Part shown: positions 16,112 through 24,380 of the stretch, in pieces
How positions within the stretch are numbered: position 1 is the stretch's first letter
How the letters are laid out: each line of letters starts with the position of its first letter
Assembly (NCBI GenBank): GCA_002784045.1
Contig: PFJX01000048.1
Coordinates: forward strand, 1-40,700
Source of the DNA: Hydrogenophilales bacterium CG_4_10_14_3_um_filter_63_21
Lineage (GTDB): Bacteria; Pseudomonadota; Gammaproteobacteria; Burkholderiales; Thiobacillaceae
DNA: 40,700 nucleotides
Direction: 5' to 3'
Notes under the pieces: generated by a model
Told to the model about the DNA's origin: nothing
Database searches by the model: none
Seen by the model: the letters and a program-made list of their open reading frames with translations, nothing else
Made by a program: the position numbers and the translations under genes

Positions 16112-17008
16112 TCAGCGGCGCGGCCGCCGCTGGCGGCCGCGGAAAAAACTCGTGAGCGCGTGGACGGGGGGAGTATCCGTCGCGATCCGCACGTGCTCGA
16201 CGCCGGTCGCGGCGAAGAGTTGGTCCAGTTCAGCCTGCCGCGCGGACGCATGGCGATGGTAGGCGGCGCGAACACGGGCATCGCGGCTGTCGATCAGGCG
16301 CCGGTGGCCGGTCTCCGGGTCGGCCACCCGCACCAGCCCGACCTCCGGCAACTGGCCATCGAGGAGGTCGGTCAGCGAGACGGCAACCACGTCGTGGCGG
16401 CGGGCCGCGGCGATCAGGGGCAGTCGAAAATCGGCCGCGAGAAAATCCGAAATGATGATCAGGATGCTGGCGCGCCGCTGTACCCGTTCCAGCGTGTTCA
16501 GGGCGCCGGCCAGGTCGGTGCCGCTTCCCTCCGGCGGCCGTTGCATCTCGGCGATGAGGCGTTGCGCATGGCGGGGGCCCTTGGCCGGCGGCAGATAGCG
16601 CTCGATCCGGTCGCTAAAGGTGAGCAGCCCTACCCGGTCGTTGCTGCGCACTGCCGCGAAAGCCAGGAGGGCGCAAATCTCGGCGGCTACCCGGCTTTTC
16701 GCGCCGCGCGGCGCCAGGTAATCCAGGGAGGGAGATTGGTCGAGAAGAAGCATGACGGTCATTTCCCGCTCCTCGACAAACTGTTTGACGAAAGGGCGGC
16801 CGCTGCGCGCCGTGACGTTCCAGTCGATGGCGCGGATATCGTCGCCCGGCTGGTACTCCCTGACCTCCTCGAACTCGATGCCACGGCCGCGAAAAGCGCT
16901 GCGATACTCGCCGGCGAACAGGCTGCTTACCCGCCGTGACGAGAGTATCCGTAGGCGACGGGCGGCCATGGCCGAAGACGGCTTGAGTGGGGAGCGCGCG
17001 GAATTCAT
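16112..17008 (-). CDS. DUF58-domain protein
   Basis: 298 residues. The DUF58 hallmark is clear: FAGEYRSAFRGRGIEFEEVREYQPGDDIRAIDWNVTARSGRPFVKQFVEERE. It is followed by a degenerate VWA-like fold (MTVMLLLDQSPSLDY with DxSxS, ILIIISDFLA). DUF58 proteins are cytoplasmic partners of MoxR ATPases. Its start overlaps the moxR stop by four bases, so the two are translationally coupled. Confidence 0.9.
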   Translation of the reverse strand: MNSARSPLKPSSAMAARRLRILSSRRVSSLFAGEYRSAFRGRGIEFEEVREYQPGDDIRAIDWNVTARSGRPFVKQFVEEREMTVMLLLDQSPSLDYLAPRGAKSRVAAEICALLAFAAVRSNDRVGLLTFSDRIERYLPPAKGPRHAQRLIAEMQRPPEGSGTDLAGALNTLERVQRRASILIIISDFLAADFRLPLIAAARRHDVVAVSLTDLLDGQLPEVGLVRVADPETGHRRLIDSRDARVRAAYHRHASARQAELDQLFAATGVEHVRIATDTPPVHALTSFFRGRQRRPRR

Positions 17009-17997
17009 GGCACCTCGGTCTCGGCCAGGAGCCGGTCGATGATCCAGTCGACCGTGATCCCCTCGGCATCGGCTTCATAGCTGGGGATGATCCGGTGGCG
17101 CAGGACATCCGGGGCGATGTCCTTGACGTCCGCGGGGACGACATAGCCACGGCCACGGAGAAACGCCATGGCGCGAGCGGCGAGCACCAGGTTGATGCTC
17201 GCCCGCGGTGAGGCGCCATAGGTGATGAATCGCCCTAGATCGGCGAATCCATAGCGGGCCGGTTCCCGAGTGGCGAAGACCAGGTCGATGATGTATTTCT
17301 CGATCTTCTCGTCCAGGTAGATGGCGTCGACCAGGGCGCGCATCCGCACGATATCGTCGGGGTGGATCAGCGGGGTCAGCGCTTTCGTCCCGCCGGTGTG
17401 CGCGACCCGGCGCATGATCTCCCGCTCCTCGTCGCGCGACGGATAGGTGATCGCGATCTTCATCATGAAGCGGTCCATCTGGGCTTCCGGCAGCGGGTAG
17501 GTGCCTTCCTGCTCGATCGGGTTCTGGGTAGCCAGCACCAGGAATAAGTCTTCCAGAGGATAGGACGTGTCGCCAATCGTCACCTGCCGCTCTTCCATCG
17601 CTTCCAGGAGGGCGCTATGGACCTTGGCGGGCGCCCGATTGATCTCGTCGGCCAGGACGACATTGGCGAAGATCGGCCCTTTCCGGGTGGTGAAAACGCC
17701 CTCACGCGGGTTGTAGATGAGGGTGCCGACCAGGTCGGCGGGAAGCAGGTCGGGGGTGAACTGGATCCGCTGGAAACGGGCGTCAATCAGGTTGGCCAGA
17801 CTCTTGACCACCTTGGTCTTGGCCAGGCCGGGTACCCCTTCGATGAGGAGGTGTCCGTTGGTCAACAGAGCCACGAGGATCCGCTCCACGAGAAACCGCT
17901 GGCCAACGATGGCGGTCTCGATCGCGGTCAGGATCTGACGAACGAACGCGCTTTCCTTCCGCACCTCCGCGGTGATGCTGGCAATGTCGACGGTCAT
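17005..17997 (-). CDS. MoxR-family AAA+ ATPase
   Basis: About 330 residues. Walker A is GVPGLAKTK (residues 54-62), Walker B VVLADEINRAP, sensor 1 in LVLATQNPIEQEGTYPLPEAQMDRF, and an arginine-rich C-terminal lid. MoxR ATPases act as chaperones that load or activate VWA-domain partners, which here are encoded directly downstream. It is the first gene of the seven-gene operon. The ATG at 17997 is preceded by GAGAG; an upstream in-frame start at 18063 would add a non-conserved tail. Confidence 0.92.
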   Translation of the reverse strand: MTVDIASITAEVRKESAFVRQILTAIETAIVGQRFLVERILVALLTNGHLLIEGVPGLAKTKVVKSLANLIDARFQRIQFTPDLLPADLVGTLIYNPREGVFTTRKGPIFANVVLADEINRAPAKVHSALLEAMEERQVTIGDTSYPLEDLFLVLATQNPIEQEGTYPLPEAQMDRFMMKIAITYPSRDEEREIMRRVAHTGGTKALTPLIHPDDIVRMRALVDAIYLDEKIEKYIIDLVFATREPARYGFADLGRFITYGASPRASINLVLAARAMAFLRGRGYVVPADVKDIAPDVLRHRIIPSYEADAEGITVDWIIDRLLAETEVP

Positions 17998-18000
17998 TTC

Positions 18001-18366
18001 ACTCTCAAAAAGTTTCCTGATTAGCCGCGGGGAAGGTGAGGTGATGCGGTTCGCCGCGCCCACACCCGCTCCCGCAATGTCTGTGGCAGCGGACTCGGTC
18101 CGCGATCGCTACCGTAGCCATCGCGGAGTTCATATCAGTGTTCAACGTTAACGGGTTAAGAAGCCCCTGGAAATTCAGCGCTGCCCGCGAAGTATCTCCG
18201 GCTCCCGCAAGCGTAGGCAATCGCGTTTTCGCGCGCGGCCATGGCTTCGGACCCGGCTGCCGCCGCTCTCGATAATGTGAATTTCGCACACACAAACGAT
18301 TTCCACCTGTTCTCCACCACTGCCGCCTCATTTAGATGCTTATGCAAGGCCAGTAAAGAAAATATT
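18001..18366. other. Divergent intergenic region, moxR / cytochrome
   Basis: About 360 bases upstream of both moxR (minus) and the cytochrome gene (plus). It contains a degenerate type-A repeat at about 18089-18118 (GCGGACTCGGTCCGC core) and no credible small gene. The moxR promoter must lie here, but I see no strong -35/-10 pair for it. Confidence 0.5.
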
Positions 18367-18395
18367 TTGACGTGTAAAATTTTTACACATATGAT
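18367..18395 (+). promoter_or_regulatory. Sigma-70-type promoter of the cytochrome gene with palindrome in the spacer
   Basis: TTGACG (18367-18372) and TATGAT (18390-18395) are separated by exactly 17 bases. The spacer is almost entirely the palindrome GTGTAAAATTTTTACAC (18372-18388). A regulator bound there would cover the polymerase site. Transcription would start near 18402, about 60 bases before the ATG, which has CAGGAGG six bases upstream. Confidence 0.72.
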
Positions 18396-18461
18396 GGCAT
18401 CACCATGTGCTCGGCATGGGGAAACATTCGTTTTTGATGGTTTTACAGCCAGGAGGCTTTC

Positions 18462-20657
18462 ATGACTTCTACCCGATACGTCCATTGGTCGGCGCTGCTA
18501 TTGGCGCCATTCCTGTTATTCACGCAACCCGCCCTGGCTGATTCCAAGCATTCTGAATCCGACCAGGCCAAGACCACTTCGACCAAGGCCAAGCTTCAGG
18601 CTACCCCGACAACGTTGGCGCTCACCGTGGGCGGCTCGGCCAAGGTGAGCCTGGCCAATGTCTCCGGCAGCGTGAAGGTGAGCACTTCCAATGCGAAAGT
18701 CGCCAGCGCCAGCCTGTCCGATAAAAAAATCAAGGTGGCCGCCAAAGCCGCGGGAACCGCGCGCTTGACCGTGCGCGACGCCCGCGGCAGCGTGGCCATT
18801 GCGGTCACGGTCACCGCGGCGGGCACGCCGGCGGCGATGAGCGCCAGCCCGAGCGCACTGAACCTGGCTTCCGGGGCTTCCTCGGCGATCACGCTAGCCA
18901 ATGTTTCCGGCACCCTGAGCGCGAGTTCGTCCAACACCGGGGTCGCCACCACGGCGATCTCCGGCGCGCGCGTCACCGTCTCGGCCAAGCTCGCGGGCAC
19001 GGCGCAAATCAAGATCAAGGACAGCAAGACCACGCTGACCATCCCGGTCACGGTGGCCCAGTCTAGTAGCGGTGGTGGCACTGGTGGCGGCACTGGCGGT
19101 GGCGCGGCAGGCACCTCGTTTACCCTGGTGGCCTGGAACGACCTCGGTATGCACTGCATGGACGCCGACTACTCGGTGTTCTCCATCCTGCCGCCGTTCA
19201 ACAACCTGCATGCGCAATTGGTGGACAGCGGCAACAACAAACTGGTCACCTCCGGCGTGACCCTGACCTATGAGGCCATGGCCGACCTGGATGGCTCGAC
19301 CAACAGCATTTCCTCGACCAAGAGCAATTTCTGGACCTATGCCCAGCCGCTTTTTGGCGCCAGCCTGGCGGACGATGTCGGCCTGACCGGGAACATGGCC
19401 CCGTCGTTCACACCGCGGGCGCTCACCTTCGCGGCGGCCAGTGGCCAGTTCATCGCCGATGGCATTCCCATCACGCCGTATGACGACGCCGGCCGCAAGA
19501 ACTTCTATCCCATGGTCAAGGTGGTCGCGCGCGATGCCGCCGGTACCCAACTGGCCCAGGCCCGCGTGGTGTTGCCGGTATCCGATGAAATGAGCTGCGC
19601 CGCCTGCCATGCCTCGAATTCCGGTGCCGCCGCCAAGCCGGCCGCCGGCTGGGCCAACCTGGCGAGCCCGGATCGTGACTACAAGACGAATATCCTGGTT
19701 CTGCACGACGAGAAATCGCTGAGCGTCAAAGCCTATCAGGACGCGCTGGCGGCCAAGGGCTACGCCGCCGCCGGACTGGCCGCCACCGCCGCCAGTGGCA
19801 AGCCGATCCTGTGCGCCACCTGCCATTCCTCCAACGCCCTGCCAGGCACCGGTGTCGCCGGCATCAAACCCCTGACCACCGCCATCCACAGCCATCACGC
19901 CATGGTGAAAGACCCGGCCACCGGCCTGGTGCTGGACAGCATCAACAACCGCAGCGCTTGCTATCAGTGCCACCCCGGTTCGCAAACCAAGTGTCTGCGC
20001 GGCGCGATGGGTAAAGCCCTGTTGGCCAACGGCCAGGCGGCGATGGATTGCCAGAGCTGCCATGGCACCATGGCCAACGTCGGTAGCGCCACCCGCACCG
20101 GCTGGCTCGACCAACCCAACTGCCAGGCCTGCCACCACGACGGCCAGCGCGATCTGACGGCGGTCAGCAATACCGGCCTCCCGAAGACCTGGCTGGATAC
20201 CCGCTTCGCCACGACGCCGAACGCGCCCGCCACCGGGTTCAGCCTGTATCGCTTCAGCACGGGCCACGGCGGCCTGCAATGCGAGGCCTGCCACGGCAGC
20301 ACCCATGCGGTGTTCCCCAGCGCCCACGCCAACGACAACGTGTTGTCCAATGACGTGCAGGGCCACGAAGGCACCATTAGCGAATGCAGCGCCTGCCACA
20401 AGACGGTGCCGCTGACCGCCGACAAGGGACCGCATGGCATGCATACGGTGGGCAACGCCTGGGTGAAAGGCCATGAGAGCTCCGCCAAGAGCAACAAGGC
20501 GGCCTGTGCCACCTGCCATGGCGCCGATTTCCGCGGCACTGTTCTCTCCGCGGTGAAAGTCGCGCGCACGCTGAACGCCGATGGCAAGACGGTGAACTAC
20601 GTCGCCGGCCAGAAGGCGGGCTGCTACGACTGCCACAACGGTCCGAATGGCGGCTAA
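18462..20657 (+). CDS. Exported nine-heme cytochrome c with Ig-like domains
   Basis: 731 residues. After a signal peptide (cleavage near PALA) come two bacterial Ig-like (BID_2-type) repeats at about 45-115 and 125-200 (TPTTLALTVGGSAKVSLANVSG; SPSALNLASGASSAITLANVSG), a Gly/Thr/Ser linker at about 202-217, a WNDLGMHCMDADYS domain, and nine CxxCH heme sites between about 379 and 725 (CAACH, CATCH, CYQCH, CQSCH, CQACH, CEACH, CSACH, CATCH, CYDCH). Many extra His could be distal ligands. The Ig-like part suggests an outer-surface location. It is transcribed alone, with a terminator behind it, and precedes a type II-like secretion cluster that could export it. Electron transfer to or from an extracellular partner is inferred. 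Confidence 0.88.
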   Translation: MTSTRYVHWSALLLAPFLLFTQPALADSKHSESDQAKTTSTKAKLQATPTTLALTVGGSAKVSLANVSGSVKVSTSNAKVASASLSDKKIKVAAKAAGTARLTVRDARGSVAIAVTVTAAGTPAAMSASPSALNLASGASSAITLANVSGTLSASSSNTGVATTAISGARVTVSAKLAGTAQIKIKDSKTTLTIPVTVAQSSSGGGTGGGTGGGAAGTSFTLVAWNDLGMHCMDADYSVFSILPPFNNLHAQLVDSGNNKLVTSGVTLTYEAMADLDGSTNSISSTKSNFWTYAQPLFGASLADDVGLTGNMAPSFTPRALTFAAASGQFIADGIPITPYDDAGRKNFYPMVKVVARDAAGTQLAQARVVLPVSDEMSCAACHASNSGAAAKPAAGWANLASPDRDYKTNILVLHDEKSLSVKAYQDALAAKGYAAAGLAATAASGKPILCATCHSSNALPGTGVAGIKPLTTAIHSHHAMVKDPATGLVLDSINNRSACYQCHPGSQTKCLRGAMGKALLANGQAAMDCQSCHGTMANVGSATRTGWLDQPNCQACHHDGQRDLTAVSNTGLPKTWLDTRFATTPNAPATGFSLYRFSTGHGGLQCEACHGSTHAVFPSAHANDNVLSNDVQGHEGTISECSACHKTVPLTADKGPHGMHTVGNAWVKGHESSAKSNKAACATCHGADFRGTVLSAVKVARTLNADGKTVNYVAGQKAGCYDCHNGPNGG

Positions 20658-20676
20658 GCCAAACGGCATCACCAGG

Positions 20677-20712
20677 AAAAGCGGGTGGGGGGAGCTCCAC
20701 CCGCTTTTTTTC
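20677..20712 (+). terminator. Rho-independent terminator after the cytochrome gene
   Basis: GCGGGTGG (20681-20688) pairs with CCACCCGC (20697-20704), extended by flanking A and T runs, and is followed by eight T residues. It lies 20 bases after the cytochrome stop codon. Confidence 0.9.
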
Positions 20713-20727
20713 TGGCGGCCAGTCGCA

Positions 20728-20798
20728 TTAACGAGGTCAGATACGCCTTCTCCGCGATCCGATCGGATTGTGGAGAAGGCGTATCTGACCCCATTAAC
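20728..20798. repeat. Long palindromic repeat (REP/RAYT-like)
   Basis: GGTCAGATACGCCTTCTCC (20735-20753) and its exact complement (20772-20790) form a 19-bp stem, extended outward by ATTAACG / ATTAAC-like arms. The loop itself contains ATCCGATCGGAT. GGGGTCAGA-type ends are typical of repeats moved by REP-associated tyrosine transposases; none is encoded in the window. Confidence 0.7.
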
Positions 20799-20901
20799 CC
20801 TACGCGTTCTGGCTCTTTTTCGAATGATCTGTGCCCCCGGCTCGGAAAAATCGCCCAAGCGGCCCGGCGAACGACTGGAGAGCCATAGGGGCACGCCTGA
20901 T

Positions 20902-21768
20902 ATGATTTCAAAAATGGATATGCCCGCCCGCGCCTCCTTGGTCACCTCACCCGCGCTGTTGCAGGCCGTACAGCGCCTGTTGCGCCCACTGGCGCGGCTG
21001 CTGATGGCTTATGGCGTCAATTTTGTGGCGTTCAGCAACCTCGCCAAAGGCGTATTCGTGGATGTCGCCGCGCGCGAGTTTCACGCCGACGATGGCGTGG
21101 TCACGGATAGCCGGGTGAGCCTGCTCTCCGGCGTGCATCGCCGCGAGGTCAAGCGCTTGCGCGAGGAAATGCTCTATCAGATGCCGCCGCCGCCCGTGGT
21201 TTCTCTGGGCGCTCAGGTCGTTTCACGCTGGTGCGCCGAAGCGGCCTTTCTCGATCACCAGCGCCGACCGCTACCCCTGCCGCGACTGGCCAGCCAGGGC
21301 GGCGACGTCTCCTTCGAGCGCCTGGTGGAGAGTGTCAGCAAGGACATCCGCCCGCGCGCCGTACTCGACGAATGGCTGCGCCTGGGCGCGGTCACCCTCG
21401 ACCAGGACGACCAGGTGCATCTGGTGGAACACGCTTTCGTGCCGGCGCGGGGGATGGAGGAAAAGAGCTTCTATCTGGGCAAGAACATTGGCGACCACCT
21501 GGCGGCGGCAAGCCATAACCTGCTCGACGGCCAGACGCCCTTCCTGGAGCGCAGCGTCTATTGCGACGGCCTGTCGCCAGAGTCGGCGGAACAACTGCGC
21601 GGCCTGTCGCGCGAGTTGGCGATCGATGCCATGCAGGCGATCAACCGCCGCGCCCTGGAATTGCAGGAAGCGGACAACGGCCGGGCCAATGCCAGCCAGC
21701 GCATGACCTTCGGCGTCTATTACTACGCGGAAGACACCAGGCCGGTGGAGCGCAAGGAAGGGCGATGA
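20902..21768 (+). CDS. DUF6502-family protein
   Basis: About 288 residues, cytoplasmic, no signal peptide or membrane helix. The N-terminus (ALLQAVQRLLRPLARLLMAYGVNFVAFSNLAKGVFVDVA) and following SRVSLLSGVHRREVKRLRE resemble a winged-helix module and match what I know as DUF6502. A regulatory role is plausible but unproven. Several ATGs are close together (20902, 20914, 20920); 20902 is chosen because AGGGG lies upstream at workable spacing. Its stop overlaps the DUF5666 gene start (ATGA). Confidence 0.72.
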   Translation: MISKMDMPARASLVTSPALLQAVQRLLRPLARLLMAYGVNFVAFSNLAKGVFVDVAAREFHADDGVVTDSRVSLLSGVHRREVKRLREEMLYQMPPPPVVSLGAQVVSRWCAEAAFLDHQRRPLPLPRLASQGGDVSFERLVESVSKDIRPRAVLDEWLRLGAVTLDQDDQVHLVEHAFVPARGMEEKSFYLGKNIGDHLAAASHNLLDGQTPFLERSVYCDGLSPESAEQLRGLSRELAIDAMQAINRRALELQEADNGRANASQRMTFGVYYYAEDTRPVERKEGR

Positions 21769-23084
21769 TCCGATTCCGGCGCGCGCTGCTGCTCGCTTTG
21801 CTGTTCCTGTGCGACGGGGTCCAGGCCAATCCCTGCGCCCTGCCCGGCCTGAATCTGGACGGCGCCGGGATGGGCGGCAGCGGCCATGATGGCAGCGGCA
21901 TGGGCGGCAGCGGCCATCAAGCGGATGGTGGCGGCATGGGCGGCAGCGGCCACGACAGCGATGGCCAGGGCATGGGGGGGACCGGGATCGTCGGCGTCAT
22001 CACGGGCTTCGGCAGTATTTGCGTCAATGGCCTGCGCGTGACCTATGACGCCCAAACACCGCTGAGCGTCGACGGCGAGCCCGGCGACAGCGGGCAACTC
22101 GCCATCGGCCAACTGGTGTCGGTGGCCGCGGAGGGCAGCGGCGATACGCTGCGTGCCCGCCGTATCGCGCTGATCTCGGCACTGGTCGGGCCGGTGAGCT
22201 GGGTTGCCCCGGGGGGAGATCGCTTCATGGCGATGGGCCAGATGGTGCGCCTGGCAACCGAAGGCGCGCCGCTGGGGCGGGCGCGTGGGGCGGTGCCGAA
22301 GACCGGCGATTTCGTCCGCGTCAGCGGGCTGCGCGACGCGGCCGGCAGCGTGCTGGCGACGCGAGTGGAACGGCTTAAACCCAGACCCCAGGTATCGGTG
22401 ACGGCGGCGCTGGATCATCAGTCCGGCAAGGTGGCGCGGATCGGCGCGCTCAATGCGGTCGGGGTGAAAACGCTGCCGCCGGGGCAAGTGGTGCGTCTGG
22501 CCGGCGTGCTGAAAAACGGCGTCCTCGCGGTACGCGAGACCCACCTCGACCCCGCCCTGGATTTCCAGGCCAAGCCGGAACGGCTGGTGTTGCAAGGCGT
22601 GGCACAAGCGGAAACAGGTTCGCGATTGCTGGATATTGGCTATGCCCGCATGGCCGTGAAACCGGGTGTCGCGCGCGCCAGTCCGGGCCAGTGGGTCAGG
22701 GTGGAAGTGCGGATCCATGGCCATGGCAGGCTGGAAGCCGTCCGTCTCGATGTCGGCCGCGCGAATTTCGCCAGCCATGAAGCGCGGCACAAACATGGCG
22801 CCGGCGGGGGGCGCCCCGCGCCGGATGAGCGGGAGCACGCGGAGGAACGGGTTTCCTTGCCTGCGGGAACCCGCGAGAAAGCAGATAAAGTAGAGCGGCC
22901 CGAGGTTCCGGAAATGCCCGAGAAAGCGGAAAAGGCCGATAGGATCGAGAAAATCGAGAAGGTGGAGAAGATTGAAAGAGTCGAGAAAGTCGAGCGGGTA
23001 GAAAAGCCTGAAAAGATCGAGAAGCCTGAGAAGGTCGAAAAGCCTGAGAAAGTCGAAAAGCCGGAAAAGCTGGAGAAGGAGTAG
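21765..23084 (+). CDS. Exported DUF5666 protein with low-complexity ends
   Basis: About 439 residues. A signal peptide (IRFRRALLLALLFLCDGVQA) is followed by four GMGGSGH-like repeats (about residues 35-75), then tandem beta-barrel-like DUF5666 domains (GIVGVITGFGSICVNGLRVTYDAQTPLSVDG; further copies around QVSVTAALDHQSGKVARIGALNAVGVKT and RLVLQGVAQAETGSRLLDIG). The last about 75 residues are a highly charged repeat built from (K/R)(V/I)EKPEK-type units. DUF5666 domains have no known enzymatic function. It is coupled to the DUF6502 gene and followed by the predicted barrel protein. Confidence 0.78.
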   Translation: MIRFRRALLLALLFLCDGVQANPCALPGLNLDGAGMGGSGHDGSGMGGSGHQADGGGMGGSGHDSDGQGMGGTGIVGVITGFGSICVNGLRVTYDAQTPLSVDGEPGDSGQLAIGQLVSVAAEGSGDTLRARRIALISALVGPVSWVAPGGDRFMAMGQMVRLATEGAPLGRARGAVPKTGDFVRVSGLRDAAGSVLATRVERLKPRPQVSVTAALDHQSGKVARIGALNAVGVKTLPPGQVVRLAGVLKNGVLAVRETHLDPALDFQAKPERLVLQGVAQAETGSRLLDIGYARMAVKPGVARASPGQWVRVEVRIHGHGRLEAVRLDVGRANFASHEARHKHGAGGGRPAPDEREHAEERVSLPAGTREKADKVERPEVPEMPEKAEKADRIEKIEKVEKIERVEKVERVEKPEKIEKPEKVEKPEKVEKPEKLEKE

Positions 23085-23087
23085 CCA

Positions 23088-23876
23088 TTGGAACGATCCG
23101 AATTGAGCAGAAGGCGCGTCTGTATCGCCGCCGCGGCGCTGCTTGCGTCACCGGCCGGGGCGGGGGAGTTCACCCTGACCAGTGGCCTCGACACCAGCAG
23201 CGGCAAATATGGCGCCAGCCAGGCCACGGAAATCTGGTATGTCCCGCTGACCGGCAAATACGAAACCGGGGCGTCCACCTTCAAATTGGCGGTCCCCTAT
23301 GTGCGTATCAACGCCGCCATCGGCGGCAATCTGATCGGCGTCGATGCCCAGGGCCGCCCGCTTTATGACGGCACGGGCGCCAGGACCAGCCAGGAAGGCA
23401 TCGGCGATGTGGTGGCCAGTTACAGCCACAGCTTGTTCGAAAAGCCGGTGCGCGGCCTGCTGTTGGATCTGGCGGCCAAGGCCAAACTGGCCACAGCCGA
23501 TGCGAACAAGGGGCTGGGCAGCGGCAAGAACGACTACACCGTGCTGGCCGACCTCTACTACCTGGCCGGCACCTGGACGCCTTTCGCCAGCGTGTCCTAT
23601 CGCTTCACCGGCGACCCGGCCGGCAGCAACCTGAAAGATGTCTGGGGCGGCACCCTGGGCCTGGGCTACAAACAATCGTCGGAACACAGTCTCGGCCTGA
23701 TGTGGGACAGCCGCCAGGCCAGCACCAGCAGCGGCATCGCCAGCAACGAGGCTACCGCTTACTGGGTGCATAAATACGCCGGAGGGATGAAACTCCAGGC
23801 CTATGCCGTCAAAGGCTTTTCCGACGGCAGCTCCGACTGGGGCCTGGGCCTCATGTTCAGCAAGACCTTCAATTGA
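23088..23876 (+). CDS. Predicted outer-membrane beta-barrel protein
   Basis: 262 residues. A signal peptide (RRRVCIAAAALLASPAGAGE) precedes alternating amphipathic strands ending with a terminal Phe-Asn (GLGLMFSKTFN), as in outer-membrane barrels. The pattern FTLTSGLDTSSGKYGASQATEIWYVPLTGKYET and GIGDVVASYSHSLF resembles the phenol-degradation MetA-type/transporter family. It has a TTG start at 23088 with GGAGAAGGAG seven bases upstream, inside the end of the previous gene. It may form a pore or cytochrome partner for the exported cytochrome; that is inference. Confidence 0.65.
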   Translation: MERSELSRRRVCIAAAALLASPAGAGEFTLTSGLDTSSGKYGASQATEIWYVPLTGKYETGASTFKLAVPYVRINAAIGGNLIGVDAQGRPLYDGTGARTSQEGIGDVVASYSHSLFEKPVRGLLLDLAAKAKLATADANKGLGSGKNDYTVLADLYYLAGTWTPFASVSYRFTGDPAGSNLKDVWGGTLGLGYKQSSEHSLGLMWDSRQASTSSGIASNEATAYWVHKYAGGMKLQAYAVKGFSDGSSDWGLGLMFSKTFN

Positions 23877-23884
23877 AGACCCTC

Positions 23885-24310
23885 ATGAAAACGACGAATC
23901 CGCGCCGCATCACCGGCTTCACCCTGCTGGAACTGCTGGTGGTTCTGGTCATCCTCGGCCTGCTGGTGGGTTATGTGGCGCCGCGCTATTTCGCCCAGGT
24001 GGGCAAGTCCGAGGTCAAGGTGGCGCGCGCGCAGGTGAAGGCGCTGGAAGACGCGCTCGACCAATATCGTCTCGATGTGGGCCGCTATCCGGCTTCCCAA
24101 CCGGGCCTCGCCGCGCTCAACGACGCCCCCGCCGGCGAGGCCCGCTGGCAAGGGCCGTATCTGAGAAAGGCAGTGCCCAACGACCCCTGGGGCCACCCGT
24201 ACCAATACCGGGCGCCGGGCGAACACGGCGAATACGACCTCTGGTCCTTCGGCCGCGATGGCCAGGCCGGTGGCAGCGGCGAAGACGCGGATATCACGAG
24301 TTGGCAATGA
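23885..24310 (+). CDS. gspG: Type II secretion major pseudopilin, GspG-like
   Basis: About 141 residues. The prepilin cleavage site and helix are clear: RRITG|FTLLELLVVLVILGLLVGYVAPRYF with Glu at position +5. The GspG core follows (QYRLDVGRYPASQPGLAALNDAP, WQGPYLRKAVPNDPWGHPYQYRAPG, and the Asp-rich calcium site SGEDADITSWQ). The ATG at 23885 is preferred; a TTG at 23873 overlapping the previous stop is possible. It is the first gene of the secretion set and would form the pseudopilus. Confidence 0.93.
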   Translation: MKTTNPRRITGFTLLELLVVLVILGLLVGYVAPRYFAQVGKSEVKVARAQVKALEDALDQYRLDVGRYPASQPGLAALNDAPAGEARWQGPYLRKAVPNDPWGHPYQYRAPGEHGEYDLWSFGRDGQAGGSGEDADITSWQ

Positions 24311-24353
24311 GCGCGCGGACAGCCGCTGGTTGGGTCAATGAAACCGCCCCCGT

Positions 24354-24368
24354 AACGCCGGCGCTACA
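24354..24368 (-). repeat. Partial type-B repeat
   Basis: ACGCCGGCGCTACAG, half of the type-B repeat in the minus orientation, in the 70-base gap between gspG and gspF. Confidence 0.5.
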
Positions 24369-24380
24369 GCACACTGAAAC

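Noticed and set aside
18372-18388. Palindrome GTGTAAAATTTTTACAC as another PrsR-type site
   Set aside because: Its arms differ from TGTC/GACA and it sits in a promoter spacer, not at enhancer distance.
18395-18411. Sigma-54-like TGGCATCACCATGTGC before the cytochrome
   Set aside because: GG and GC are 11 bases apart, not 10, and a good sigma-70-type promoter overlaps it.
18894-20945. Long 683-residue open frame antisense to the cytochrome gene
   Set aside because: A GC-rich shadow frame; the plus strand has a signal peptide, nine heme sites, promoter and terminator.
22900-23080. Repetitive DNA as a possible CRISPR array
   Set aside because: The repeats are short, without spacers, and encode the charged EKPEK tail of the DUF5666 protein.
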